Notes under the pieces: model-generated | What the model saw: only the letters and a program-made list of their open reading frames with translations | What the model was told of the DNA's origin: nothing | Databases searched by the model: none | Assembly (NCBI GenBank): GCA_963721105.1 | Contig: CAVRHY010000010.1 | Span: forward strand, 1 to 64,000 | Origin: Thermohalobaculum sp963721105 | Lineage (GTDB): Bacteria > Pseudomonadota > Alphaproteobacteria > Rhodobacterales > Rhodobacteraceae | DNA length: 64,000 nt | Direction of reading: 5' to 3' | Made by a program: the position numbers and the translations under genes | Shown here: positions 40,243 to 49,311 of the stretch, piece by piece | Numbering within the stretch: the first letter of the stretch is position 1 | Layout of the letters: every line of letters begins with the position of its first letter

Positions 40243-41145
40243 ATGGCCGATCGACCCGAACCCTGGACCTGGCCCGAGGAGCGGGTGCGCGCCATCGTCG
40301 GCAAGGTCCGCGCCGGCCGCTCGCTGAAGCCCGACGCGTGGCCGGGCGGCGCGCGCTGCGCGGTGGCGCTGTCCTTCGATTCCGACCACGAGACGCTGAC
40401 GCTCCGGCACGGCACAGCCTCGCCCGGCAAGCTGAGCCAGGGCGAGTACGGCGCGCGCGTCGCCGTGCCGCGCATCCTCGAGCTGCTGGGCAGGCAGGGC
40501 GTGCCGGCGACGTTCTTCGTGCCCGCCGTCACGGCGACGCTCTACCCCGACGAGCAGCGCCGGGTTATCGCCGAGGGGCACGAGATCGGCATCCACTCGT
40601 GGATCCACGAGATGAACTCGACGCTGGACCCGGCGGTCGAGCGCGACCTCGCCTTCCGCGCCGCCGACCGTCTGGAGGCGGTCTGCGGCGTCCGCCCGGT
40701 CGGCATCCGCACGCCCTCCTGGGATTTTTCGCAAGCGACGCTGTCGATCACGCGCGAACTGGGCCTGGTCTACGATTCGTCGCTGATGGCCGACGACGAT
40801 CCCTACGAGCTGCTCGAGGACGGCCAGCCGACCGGCGTGGTCGAGCTGCCCGTCGAGTGGATCCGCGACGACGCGCCCTACTGGACGATGGATTTCGCGC
40901 GCGGCCTGATCCCGCACTCGGCGCCCTCGGCGGTGCTCGAGATCTTCCAGCGCGAGTTCGACCGGGCGCATGCCGAGGGCGGGCTTTTCCTGCTGACCAT
41001 GCACCCGCACATCACCGGTCACCGCTCGCGCATCGGCGTGCTGGGCGCGCTGATCGCGCATATCCGCGCGGCGGGCGACGTCTGGTTCGCCACCCATGCC
41101 GAGATCGCGCGCTACTGCCGCGAGCAGGCCTGCGTGACGCCCTGA
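40243..41145 (+). CDS. Polysaccharide deacetylase (NodB-homology) family protein
   Basis: A 300-residue NodB-fold hydrolase: ALSFDSDHETLTL holds the metal/catalytic Asp region, VPATFFVPAVTA and GHEIGIHSWIHEMNSTLD carry the metal His residues, VGIRTPSWDFS follows, and FLLTMHPHITGHRSR is the last motif. The lack of a signal peptide and the SFDSDHET variant resemble the cytoplasmic PuuE/HpPgdA-like amidohydrolases rather than secreted chitin deacetylases. The ATG at 40243 is preceded by GGAGGAG. It is divergent from phoX. Confidence 0.85.
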   Translation: MADRPEPWTWPEERVRAIVGKVRAGRSLKPDAWPGGARCAVALSFDSDHETLTLRHGTASPGKLSQGEYGARVAVPRILELLGRQGVPATFFVPAVTATLYPDEQRRVIAEGHEIGIHSWIHEMNSTLDPAVERDLAFRAADRLEAVCGVRPVGIRTPSWDFSQATLSITRELGLVYDSSLMADDDPYELLEDGQPTGVVELPVEWIRDDAPYWTMDFARGLIPHSAPSAVLEIFQREFDRAHAEGGLFLLTMHPHITGHRSRIGVLGALIAHIRAAGDVWFATHAEIARYCREQACVTP

Positions 41146-41271
41146 TGGTGATCGGGAAGAGGCTGCACCGGCGCCAGCCGAAGGCATCGTCATGCCCGGC
41201 TCGACCGGGCATCTCGCGCGTGCGGGCAGTGCCCGACCAGGGTCGGCGGCGGCAATCCCGCGCGGCACCGC

Positions 41272-42285
41272 TCAGTCGAAGCGGTAGAACGCCTCGTAGA
41301 TCGGCCCCAGCATCTCCTCGTCGAACAGGCTCGACACCGAGGTATCGTTCTTCACGTTCAGGATCGCCTGGGCGAACAGCGGCGCGATCGAGACGATGCG
41401 AATGTTGGGGCAGTCCTTCACCGCCTGCTTCGGCTCGATCGAATCGGTCGTGACCAGCGACTTCAGCACCGAGTTCGACACGCGCTCGACGGCCGGGTCG
41501 GACAGAACGCCGTGGCTGATATAGGCGTGCACCTCGGCGGCGCCCTTCTCCATCAGGAGCTCGGCGGCGCGGCAGAGCGTGCCGGCCGTGTCGCAGATGT
41601 CGTCGACGATGATGCAGACGCGGTTCTCGACATCGCCGATGACCGTCATCGATTCGATCTCGCCGGCTCGCGCGCGGCGCTTGTCGACGATCGCCAGCCC
41701 TGCATCCAGCCGCTTGGCCAGATCGCGCGCCCGCAGCACGCCGCCCACGTCCGGCGAGACGACGGTCAGGTTCGACCTGTCCGCCATGTTGTGCTTTAGG
41801 TCCAGCGCGAAGACCGGCGCCGCGTAGAGGTTGTCGGTCGGGATGTCGAAGAAGCCCTGGATCTGCCCGGCGTGCAGGTCCATCGTCAGGACGCGCGTGA
41901 CACCCGCCTGCTGGATCAGGTCGGCGACCAGCTTGGCGGTGATCGGCGTGCGCGCCGCCGTCTTCCGGTCCTGCCTTGCATAGCCGAAATAGGGCATGAC
42001 AGCCGTGATCCGCTTGGCCGAGGCGCGCTTAAGCGCGTCGGTTATGATCAGCAACTCCATCAGGTTGTCGTTCGACGGGCTGGAGGTCGGCTGGATGATG
42101 AAGACGTCCTGGCCCCGGACGTTGTCGTAGATTTCGACGAAGATCTCGCTGTCGTTGAACCGTTCGACGCGTGCCGAGGTCAGCTTGATCTTCTTGCCCT
42201 GGTAGACCGAGATCCGGCGCGCCATCGCCTCGGCCAGCGGCCGGTTGGCGTTGCCGGCAATGAGGTGCATGGATTCTTCGTTCAC
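41272..42285 (-). CDS. prs: Ribose-phosphate pyrophosphokinase (PRPP synthase)
   Basis: A 337-residue cytosolic enzyme making PRPP from ribose-5-phosphate and ATP for nucleotide, His and Trp synthesis. Family blocks: GNANRPLAEAMARRI, RFNDSEIFVEIYDNVRGQDV, ITAVMPYFGYARQDRK, DLHAGQIQGFFDIPTDNL, the KR..RAGEIESM loop, and the PRPP-binding loop IIVDDICDTAGTLCRAA. Somewhat longer than the usual 310-315 residues, mostly at the C-terminus. Intact housekeeping gene. Confidence 0.95.
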   Translation of the reverse strand: MNEESMHLIAGNANRPLAEAMARRISVYQGKKIKLTSARVERFNDSEIFVEIYDNVRGQDVFIIQPTSSPSNDNLMELLIITDALKRASAKRITAVMPYFGYARQDRKTAARTPITAKLVADLIQQAGVTRVLTMDLHAGQIQGFFDIPTDNLYAAPVFALDLKHNMADRSNLTVVSPDVGGVLRARDLAKRLDAGLAIVDKRRARAGEIESMTVIGDVENRVCIIVDDICDTAGTLCRAAELLMEKGAAEVHAYISHGVLSDPAVERVSNSVLKSLVTTDSIEPKQAVKDCPNIRIVSIAPLFAQAILNVKNDTSVSSLFDEEMLGPIYEAFYRFD

Positions 42286-42467
42286 GCCAGTCCTCCCACG
42301 CTGCCCTCCTCGCCGGGCGCGGGTTGCTTAGCAGCCGTGATGGCGATTGCAAAGGTACCGTGACACTGCCGACGGCGGCGTTCAGCGAGCATCAACGTTC
42401 TGAAATCATGGAATTTTCAACAAGTTCCGCACGGTTCGCGCGTCAGGCCGCCTCTCGGACGCCGGGC

Positions 42468-44138
42468 TCAGCGGTCCGACTCGCGCCAGCGCGGGTTGAT
42501 CCACGGCTCGCGATTGGCGCGCGGCAACGGCTCGCGGCCCAGGATGAGGTCGGCGGCCCTTTCGCCGACCATGATCGACGGCGCGTTCAGGTTGCCGTTG
42601 GTGATCCTCGGGAAGATCGAGCTGTCGGCCACCCGCAGGCGCTCGACGCCGATGACCCGGCACTCGGGGTCGACCACGGCGTCTGGGTCGTCGGCGCAGC
42701 CCATGCGGCAGGTGCCGCAGGGGTGATAGGCGCTCTCGACGTTCTCGCGGATGAAGCCGTCTATCTCGTCGTCGCTGCGGACATCCGGGCCGGGCTGGAT
42801 CTCGGGGCCGCGAAACTCGTCGAAAGCAGGCTGCGCGAAGATCTCGCGGGTCAGCCGGATGCAGTGGCGGAACTCGGCCCAGTCCTGCGCGGTGCTCATG
42901 TAGTTGAACAGAATGCGCGGCGGCTCCTTCGGGTCAGACGAGCGCAGCGTGACGGCCCCCCGCGAGGGCGAGCGCATCGGCCCGACATGCGCCTGGAACC
43001 CGTGACCCTTCAGCGCTGCCTTGCCGTCGTAGCGGACCGCGATCGGCAGGAAGTGGTACTGGATGTCGGGGTAGTCGATGCCGGCCGCCGAGCGCAGGAA
43101 GGCGGCCGCCTGGAACTGGTTCGAGGCGCCCGGCCCGTCGCGCATCAGGAGCCATTGCAGGCCGACCCAGAACTTTCCCATCGGGTGCCAGTAGCGGTAG
43201 AGCGTGATCGGCTTGGTGCAGGCCTGCTGGATGTAGAGCTCGAGATGATCCTGCAGGTTCTGCCCGACGCCCGGCCGGTCGGCGACGACGGGCACGCCAA
43301 AGCCGGCGATATGCGCCGCCGGGCCGATGCCGGACAGCATCAGCAGCTTTGGCGAGTTGATCGACGAGGCGGCGAGGATGACCTCGCGGGCCGCCCGCAC
43401 GATCTCGACCCGGCCGCCGCGCTCGACCTCGACGCCGGTGGCGCGGCCTTCCTCGATGACGACGCGCCGGGCGAGGCAGCGGAGCATCGTGCAGTTGCCG
43501 CGCTTCAGCGCCGGCTTCAGGTAGGCGTTTGCGGCCGACCAGCGCCGGCCGCGCCAGACCGTCATGTCCATCGGGCCGAAGCCCTCCTGCTGGACGCCGT
43601 TGTAGTCGGGCGTCAGCTCGAAGCCCGCCTGCCGCCCGGCCTCGATGAAGGCGGCGTTCAGTGCGTTCTCGCGGCGCGCGCGGGTGACGTGCAGCGGGCC
43701 CGAGCGGCCGCGCCAGCCGGGATCGCGCTCGTCGGCGGGCCCGTGCCAGTTCTCCATCCGCTCGAAATAGGGCGCGACGTCGGCGAAGGACCAGCCGGTC
43801 GCGCCCGCCTCGGCCCAGGCGTCGTAGTCGCGCGCATGGCCGCGGACATAGACCATGCCGTTGATCGAGGACGACCCGCCAATGACGCGGCCGCGCGGCA
43901 CCGGAAAGACGCGCCCGCCCAGGTGCGGCTCGGGCTCGGTGACAAAGCCCCAGTGGTAGCGCGGCATGTTCATCGGATAGCTGAGCGCGCCCGGCATCTG
44001 GATGAACGGCCCGCGGTCCGAGCCGCCATATTCCAGCACCAGCACCGAGGCGCCCGCCTCGGACAGCCGGGCCGCCATCGCCGAGCCGGCGGATCCCGAC
44101 CCGACGATGATGTAATCGGTCTGCATTTCTACCCGCAT
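42468..44138 (-). CDS. betA: GMC-family choline dehydrogenase-like oxidoreductase
   Basis: About 556 residues. FAD-binding N-terminus (DYIIVGSGSAGSAMAARLSE), GMC signature 1 region (VIGGSSSINGMVYVRGHARD), signature 2 (AASSINSPKLLMLSGIG), a stretch very like choline dehydrogenases (GASNQFQAAAFLRS, YPDIQYHFLPIAVRYDG, GFQAHVGPMRSPSRG) and the catalytic region YHPCGTCRMG with TNGNLNAPS. It would oxidise choline to betaine aldehyde. A start at 44126 (MQTDY) is equally possible. It is the last gene of a leftward cluster starting with betC. No betB aldehyde dehydrogenase is present. Confidence 0.85.
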   Translation of the reverse strand: MRVEMQTDYIIVGSGSAGSAMAARLSEAGASVLVLEYGGSDRGPFIQMPGALSYPMNMPRYHWGFVTEPEPHLGGRVFPVPRGRVIGGSSSINGMVYVRGHARDYDAWAEAGATGWSFADVAPYFERMENWHGPADERDPGWRGRSGPLHVTRARRENALNAAFIEAGRQAGFELTPDYNGVQQEGFGPMDMTVWRGRRWSAANAYLKPALKRGNCTMLRCLARRVVIEEGRATGVEVERGGRVEIVRAAREVILAASSINSPKLLMLSGIGPAAHIAGFGVPVVADRPGVGQNLQDHLELYIQQACTKPITLYRYWHPMGKFWVGLQWLLMRDGPGASNQFQAAAFLRSAAGIDYPDIQYHFLPIAVRYDGKAALKGHGFQAHVGPMRSPSRGAVTLRSSDPKEPPRILFNYMSTAQDWAEFRHCIRLTREIFAQPAFDEFRGPEIQPGPDVRSDDEIDGFIRENVESAYHPCGTCRMGCADDPDAVVDPECRVIGVERLRVADSSIFPRITNGNLNAPSIMVGERAADLILGREPLPRANREPWINPRWRESDR

Positions 44139-44167
44139 CAGACGATGCGGTCGCGCGTGGCGCGACC

Positions 44168-45007
44168 TCAGAGGCCCAATCGGCCGAGTCGGTGAGCGAT
44201 CTTCCTGTAGACCACCGGCGGAAGGATATCCCGGACGAGTGCCCGCCGGGCCACCAGCCGGTCGGCCGCGTCCGCCGTGCCGGGGCGCGGCTTGAACAGC
44301 GTCGTGTGGGACTTGCGGGTGTCGTCCCAGGTCGCGGTGTAGTAGTAGAGCGCGATCGAGAGGCGCGGTTTCCCCTCGGGGTGGTTCACCGGTTCGGGAT
44401 TGCCGTGGAACGTGTCCGACCCGGTCGAAAAGCACACCATCCTGTTGCGGACAGGGACGAAGCTGGCCTCCTTCTTCGTCATCTGCTTGTCCCAGATTTC
44501 GAAGGACCCGCCCCACTCCTCGCGCCAGTCGTCGTTCAGGTAGATCAGGACGTTCAGCCGGCGCTCGACCTTCATGTGCGAGTGGAAGTTGAAATCGGCA
44601 TGAATATCGAGGTGGCCGCCGTTAGACACCCGATGGATTCCCGCCCCGGCATAGTAAGGGTCCGGTATCAGCCCCTTGATCCCGGTCATCTCCTCGAGAA
44701 ACAGGATGAACGGCCGGGCGTTGAAGGCGTGGAACAGGCTCTTCGCGTAAAAAGGCAGCCTTTCCGGGTTGAAGGACTCCTTGAGTTTCTCCTGGTCGCG
44801 ATCAAAGCTGCGCTCCGCCTCGGGGAGTTCGCGAATATCGGCCAGCACCCGGTCGATGATTTCCTGCGGCAGGAAATTGTCGATGCAGATATGGTTGAAC
44901 GGAAGCGAGGACTGGTATTTCTCGGCAAAACCGCTGCCGGTCTTCCGGGCCAGGGCCGTGTCAATACTCAGATCATCGCTGTCCAGAGGAAATACTGCGC
45001 CTGTCAT
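44168..45007 (-). CDS. 2-oxoglutarate/Fe(II)-dependent oxygenase
   Basis: About 280 residues of the prolyl-4-hydroxylase-like fold. The iron triad is visible: HLDIHADF (His-x-Asp) and DTFHGNPEPV (distal His); the 2-oxoglutarate Arg is in KPRLSIALYYYT. The start is one of two adjacent ATGs at 45010/45007, since GAGGTG precedes them; an ATG at 45019 also exists. The C-terminus (DILPPVVYRKIAHRLGRLG) is basic. The ends are not related to collagen or EF-Tu hydroxylases in any obvious way, so the substrate is unknown. It is located between betA and the GST gene, 29 bases before betA. Confidence 0.83.
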   Translation of the reverse strand: MTGAVFPLDSDDLSIDTALARKTGSGFAEKYQSSLPFNHICIDNFLPQEIIDRVLADIRELPEAERSFDRDQEKLKESFNPERLPFYAKSLFHAFNARPFILFLEEMTGIKGLIPDPYYAGAGIHRVSNGGHLDIHADFNFHSHMKVERRLNVLIYLNDDWREEWGGSFEIWDKQMTKKEASFVPVRNRMVCFSTGSDTFHGNPEPVNHPEGKPRLSIALYYYTATWDDTRKSHTTLFKPRPGTADAADRLVARRALVRDILPPVVYRKIAHRLGRLGL

Positions 45008-45093
45008 CATACACCTCATGGGGCAAAGCCCGTGTTTACCAGAAGGAGGCCGGTGCCGACAAGAAGGTTAACGTCGCGGGAACAGGCACTTGC

Positions 45094-45732
45094 TCAGCTC
45101 ACGCGCAGGGAATCGTAGCTGACCATGACGTGCTCGGCATAGGCCGGCCGCTCGGTGCAGCGCTTGTAGTAGGCGTCCAGGTTCGGCGTCGGCACGCGGG
45201 CGAAGTCGACGTCGAAATACCGGTAGAGGATGTGCCCGACCATGACGTCGGCGAAGGTGAAGTCCTCGCCGCCCAGCCACGGCCCCTTGCCGATGCGCCG
45301 GTCGATCATCGGCGCGAGGCGCGCCAGCGTCGCCTCGCCGCGGGCGACCTGCCGGTCGTCGCGGTCTGCGGCGCGGGTGCGGATCAGCGGCCAGAAGATG
45401 TCGTTGGCGAAGGCGGTGCAGAACGAGGTCTTCATCCACTCGGCCCACATGTCCAGCTCGGCCCGGCGCTTCGCGTCGGCCGGCCAGAACGGGTCGCGCC
45501 CATAGGTGCCGGAGAGGTAGCGCAGGATGGCGGGAGACTCGAACATCGTCAGGTCGCCGTCCTGGATGGTGGGCACCCGGCCGTTCGGGTTCATCGCCCG
45601 GTATTCCGGCGTGTCGGTGCCGCCATGCATGCCGCCGACGTCGCGTCGGTCGTATTCCAGCCCCAGCTCGCCGATCGCCCACATGACGACCTGGACGTTC
45701 GACGAGGTGGCGCGTCCGTGCACGATGATCAT
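45094..45732 (-). CDS. Glutathione S-transferase
   Basis: A 212-residue two-domain GST. The thioredoxin-like N-terminal domain has the catalytic Ser/Asn area (HGRATSSNVQVVMWAIGELG), the cis-Pro GRVPTIQDGDL, and the glutathione-binding FESPAILRYLS. The helical C-terminal domain includes GPWLGGEDFTFADVMVGHIL. It follows betC by 48 bases in the same direction. The substrate is unknown. The MNPNGRVPT motif resembles beta/zeta-like bacterial GSTs. Confidence 0.9.
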   Translation of the reverse strand: MIIVHGRATSSNVQVVMWAIGELGLEYDRRDVGGMHGGTDTPEYRAMNPNGRVPTIQDGDLTMFESPAILRYLSGTYGRDPFWPADAKRRAELDMWAEWMKTSFCTAFANDIFWPLIRTRAADRDDRQVARGEATLARLAPMIDRRIGKGPWLGGEDFTFADVMVGHILYRYFDVDFARVPTPNLDAYYKRCTERPAYAEHVMVSYDSLRVS

Positions 45733-45780
45733 GGTCTCTCCTCTCTGGCCGCCCGCGCCGGCGCGGGCGGCGGCGCCGCG

Positions 45781-47283
45781 CTACTCGCCGCGCGGAAAGC
45801 GCTTCTGCTCTTCCAGCACGTTGAGGTCCATGTGATTCCGCATGTAGCGCTCCGAGGCGCGCTGCAGGGGCTGGAAATCCCAAGGGTAATAGGCGCCGTT
45901 GCGCAGCGCCTCGTAGACGACGTGGCGGCGCGCCTGGCTCTCGCGGACCTCGGAATCATAAGCCGGCAGGTCCCAGAGGGCGCGGCTTTTCTGCTGTATT
46001 TCCCGCAGGATGGATTGATAGGCCGGGTCGCGGGACAGGTCGGTCAGCTCGTGCGGGTCGGCCTTGACGTCGAAAAGCTGGTCCGGGTCGGCCTCGCAGC
46101 GGACGTGCTTCCAGCGGCCGTCGCGCAAGGCCACCAGCGGCGAGACCGAGCCCTCGGCGGCGTACTCCATCGCCACCGGCGTCGTGCGCGGCGTGCCGGT
46201 CGCCAGCGGCACCAGCGACTCGCCATCGGTCCACGGCATGACCTCGCCGAGCGGCACGCCGGCCAGCTCTGCCAGCGTCGGCAGCACGTCGACCGTCGAG
46301 ACCGGCGTCTCGATCAGCCCGGGGGCAAGGTCGGGCGCGGCGATGGTCAGCGGCACGCGCGACGAACCCTCGTAGAAGCTCATCTTGAACCACAGCCCCC
46401 GCTCGCCCAGCATGTCGCCGTGGTCGGACAGGAAGACGATGATCGCTTCCTGCCGCGTCGCCTCCAGCGCCGACAGGATTTCTCCAATCTTCTCATCGAC
46501 ATAGCTGATCGCGCCGAAATAGCCCCGGCGCGCGCGGGCGATGTCGCGGTCCGTTATGTCGAAGGCGCGCCAGTCGCAGGCGTCGAGCAGCCGGCGGCTG
46601 TGCGGGTCCTGCCGGTCGTAGGGGATGGCGGGGATCTCGGGCGCCAGGTGGCGGCAGTCCTCGTAGCGGTCCCAGTGCTTGCGGCGCGCGACGTAGGGGT
46701 CGTGCGGGTGGGTGAAGCTGGCGGTCAGGCACCAGGGGCGGCCGGCCTCGCGCGCGAAGTCGTGGATCTGGCGGACGGCGTGGAAGGCGACCTCGTCGTC
46801 GTATTCGAGCTGGTTCGTGATCTCGGCGACCCCGGCGCCGGTGACCGAGCCGAGGTTGTGATACCACCAGTCGATGCGCTCGCCGGGCTTGCGGTAGTCG
46901 GGCGTCCAGCCGAAGTCGGCGGGGTAGATGTCGGTCGTCAGCCGTTCCTCCAGCCCGTGCAGCTGGTCGGGGCCGACGAAGTGCATTTTCCCTGACATAA
47001 CGGTGCGATAGCCGGCGCGACGCAAATGGTGGGCATAGGTCGGGATCGACGAGACGAACTCGGCGGCGTTGTCGTAGACGCCGGTCCGGCGCGGCAGCTG
47101 GCCCGACATGAAGCTGGCGCGGCCCGGCGCGCAGAGCGGCGAGGCGGTGTAGCTGTTGGCGAAGCGCGTCGAGCGCTCGGCCAGCCGCGCAAGGTTCGGC
47201 GCATGCAGCCACCCGGCCGGACCGTCCGGCCAGAGCGTGCCGTTCAGCTGGTCCACCATCAGTATCAGGATGTTCGGTCGCAT
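45781..47283 (-). CDS. betC: Choline-sulfatase
   Basis: A 500-residue type I sulfatase. RPNILILMVDQLNGTLWPDG at the N-terminus and SPLCAPGRASFMSGQ hold the metal Asp pair and Cys51, which is converted to formylglycine (C-x-P-x-R). The long tract TVMSGKMHFVGPDQLHG, TDIYPADFGWTPDYRKPGER and LGSVTGAGVAEITNQ is diagnostic for choline-O-sulfatase rather than other sulfatases. FLSDHGDMLGERGLWFKM is the second metal site. It releases choline and sulfate from choline-O-sulfate in the cytoplasm. The ATG at 47283 follows GGGAG. First gene of the betC-gst-oxygenase-betA cluster. Intact. Confidence 0.93.
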   Translation of the reverse strand: MRPNILILMVDQLNGTLWPDGPAGWLHAPNLARLAERSTRFANSYTASPLCAPGRASFMSGQLPRRTGVYDNAAEFVSSIPTYAHHLRRAGYRTVMSGKMHFVGPDQLHGLEERLTTDIYPADFGWTPDYRKPGERIDWWYHNLGSVTGAGVAEITNQLEYDDEVAFHAVRQIHDFAREAGRPWCLTASFTHPHDPYVARRKHWDRYEDCRHLAPEIPAIPYDRQDPHSRRLLDACDWRAFDITDRDIARARRGYFGAISYVDEKIGEILSALEATRQEAIIVFLSDHGDMLGERGLWFKMSFYEGSSRVPLTIAAPDLAPGLIETPVSTVDVLPTLAELAGVPLGEVMPWTDGESLVPLATGTPRTTPVAMEYAAEGSVSPLVALRDGRWKHVRCEADPDQLFDVKADPHELTDLSRDPAYQSILREIQQKSRALWDLPAYDSEVRESQARRHVVYEALRNGAYYPWDFQPLQRASERYMRNHMDLNVLEEQKRFPRGE

Positions 47284-47615
47284 GGGCTCTCCCTCGCGCT
47301 CGACCATGCAGCCGGCGGGTCGCGGCGTCCAGAGGCGCGGCCCGCGGGCTGCGCCGCGCCGGGAGCGCGGCGCGGCGCGGCGCGGGTTCGGCAATGCCGC
47401 GTTGAACTCGCGGCCCCGCATTCGGCGATATGATCCGGAACAAGGCTCCATGCGCAGATCACGCAAGCGGGAGTCGTCCCTGCGGCGGTGACTCTTGCAA
47501 GTGAATCGTCCCTCCGGGGAGGGCGGGTTGCCCGCCCGAAGCGGGCATCGGCGCAGTTCGGGGGCAATTGCCCCCGAACCGTTCGGTGATTTCGCGCCCG
47601 CCGCCCGGGCGCGCG
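47284..47615. other. Intergenic stretch between kdgK and betC with hairpins and a direct repeat
   Basis: About 330 bases. Near betC it is an extreme GC tract (GCGGCGCGGCGCGG). A direct repeat, GCAAGCGGGAGTCGTCCC (47463-47480) and GCAAGTGAATCGTCCC (47497-47512), could be a regulator site for betC. Hairpins lie at 47521-47537 (GGGCGGG-TTG-CCCGCCC) and 47556-47579. No gene is seen here. Confidence 0.45.
47556..47579 (-). terminator. Perfect 24-bp palindrome downstream of kdgK
   Basis: Arms GTTCGGGGGC and GCCCCCGAAC around AATT form a perfect inverted repeat about 37 bases after the kdgK stop. It can form a very stable hairpin in the kdgK transcript. There is no following U-run, so it is an atypical terminator, an mRNA-end protector, or a dimeric-protein site. 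Confidence 0.5.
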
Positions 47616-48549
47616 TCAGGCCGGCGGCGCGGCGCCGGCCAGCTCGGCTCGGCGCGGGATCGGCGCGACGGCGCCGTAGCCCGAGACCGTCGCCGCGGCG
47701 ACGCGCGCGGCGTAGCGGCCGGCGGCGAACGGGTCGCCGGTCGCCAGGTACTCGGCCAGGAAGCTGCCGGCGAAAGCGTCGCCCGCGCCGGTCGAGTTCG
47801 ACCGGCCTCGACGGCGCCGGCGCGATCGTCTCGCGCCGGTCGGGGGTGGCGATCACGGCGCCGCGGTCGCCGCATTTCAGGGCGACGATGCCGGGGCCGA
47901 GCGCCAGCAGGTGGTCGATCATCGCGTCCGTGTCGTCGATGCCCCAGAGCAGCCGGGCCTCGTCCTCGCTGGGCAGCGCGATGTCGGCCTGGCCAAGCGC
48001 CGCGACGATGGTCTCGCGCGCCCGCTCGATCGGCCAGAGCGCGAGGCGGAGGTTGGTGTCGTAGGAGACCAGCGTGCCGGCCCGGCGCGCCGCCCGCATG
48101 GCGGCGACCGAGGCCGCCAGCATGTGCGCGCTGATCGCCTGGGTGATCGCCGAGAGGTGCAGCGCGCGGGCGGACTCGACATAGCCGGCGGGCAGGTCGC
48201 CCGGCCAGTAGAGGCTGGCAGCCGACCCGGCGCGATAGTAGGTGAAGCGCCGCCCGGACGGGTCCGGGTCGACGAAGTAGATGCCGGTCGGCGCGTCCTT
48301 GCGGCGGACCGCGCCCGTGTCGATGCCCTCGCCCGCCCAGAGCGCCAGCACCTGCTCGCCGAAGACGTCGCGGCCGAGCGCCGTCAGGTAGCCGACGCGC
48401 GCGCCCTGGCGGGCCGCGGCGATCGCGGCGTTCGAGGTGTCGCCGCCGAAGCCGGGGCGGTAGTAGGGGCCGATCTCGGGATGCTCGGCGCGGACGAACT
48501 CGACCAGCGGCTCGCCGAGGCAGACGATGTCGGGTCCTGTCCCGCCCAT
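47616..48549 (-). CDS. kdgK: PfkB-family sugar kinase, 2-keto-3-deoxygluconate kinase-like (one frameshift)
   Basis: About 311 residues of the ribokinase fold. N-terminal DIVCLGEPLVEFVRAEHPEI, the substrate region RPGFGGDTSNAAIAAARQGA, ARRAGTLVSYDTNLRLALWP, and IVALKCGDRGAVI are conserved in KdgK. The catalytic motif STGAGDAFAGSFLAEYLATG is one base out of frame: an extra base near 47797 separates SRPVE from it. Removing it yields a full kinase. It starts two bases after eda in the same direction, which supports phosphorylation of 2-keto-3-deoxygluconate to KDPG. Confidence 0.86.
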
Positions 48550-48551
48550 GC

Positions 48552-49196
48552 TCACGCCTCGCCCTTCAGCTCCGAGACGTGGCTGAGGAGCGCGCCGGCG
48601 GCCTCGGCGACGTCGCCGAGGCGGCCCTCGGCGATGGCGTCCTCGTCGACCAGCTTGCCGCCCATGCCGACGCAGAGCGCGCCGGCCGCCATGTAGGCGG
48701 CGATGTTCTCGACGCCGATGCCGCCCGTCGGCATCAGGTCGATCCGGGGGAAGACCGATTTCAGCACGCGCAGGTAGGCCGGGCCGCCGAGCTGGGCGGC
48801 CGGGAAGATCTTGACCGCCGCCGCGCCGGCGCGGTGCGCCGCCAGCACCTCGGTGGGCGTCGCGGCGCCGAGATAGCATGGGATGTCGCGCTCGGTGCAG
48901 GCGGCGGCGACGTCGGGAAGGACGACGGGCGAGACGATGAACTCGGCGCCCGCGGCGATGCACTCGGCGGCCTCCTCGGGCGTCGTCACCGTGCCGGCGC
49001 CGATCAGCGAGGCGCCCTTGTCGCGGAGGCGCGCGATCAGGCGCAGCGCGCCGGGGGTCGTCATCGTCATCTCGAAGGCGTCGATGCCGCTGTCGGCCAG
49101 CACCTGCACGGCGCGCTCGGCGTTCTCCTCGCTGGCCATCCGCACGACGGGCACGACGACCGCCCGCGACAGGCGCCGGTTCATCGGGTGGGTCAT
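48552..49196 (-). CDS. eda: 2-dehydro-3-deoxyphosphogluconate (KDPG) aldolase
   Basis: A 214-residue class I aldolase splitting KDPG to pyruvate and glyceraldehyde-3-phosphate. AVVVPVVRM, FEMTMTTPGA (catalytic Glu42), IGAGTVTTPEEA, FIVSPVVLPDVAAAC, AVKIFPAAQLGG (Schiff-base Lys129) and MPTGGIGVENIAAYMAAGA are all present. The ATG at 49196 has GGAGGA upstream. It forms a two-gene unit with kdgK, the lower part of an Entner-Doudoroff-type hexuronate/gluconate route. Intact. Confidence 0.93.
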   Translation of the reverse strand: MTHPMNRRLSRAVVVPVVRMASEENAERAVQVLADSGIDAFEMTMTTPGALRLIARLRDKGASLIGAGTVTTPEEAAECIAAGAEFIVSPVVLPDVAAACTERDIPCYLGAATPTEVLAAHRAGAAAVKIFPAAQLGGPAYLRVLKSVFPRIDLMPTGGIGVENIAAYMAAGALCVGMGGKLVDEDAIAEGRLGDVAEAAGALLSHVSELKGEA

Positions 49197-49311
49197 CGGC
49201 GTCCTCCGTTGCGCTCGGGCCATGCGTAGCGCGATCGGGCCGCCGCGGCCAAGGGGTCGCATTTGCGATGGCGGGCGTTTGCGGCGGGAGATAGTCTCGC
49301 CGCGAGGGCCC

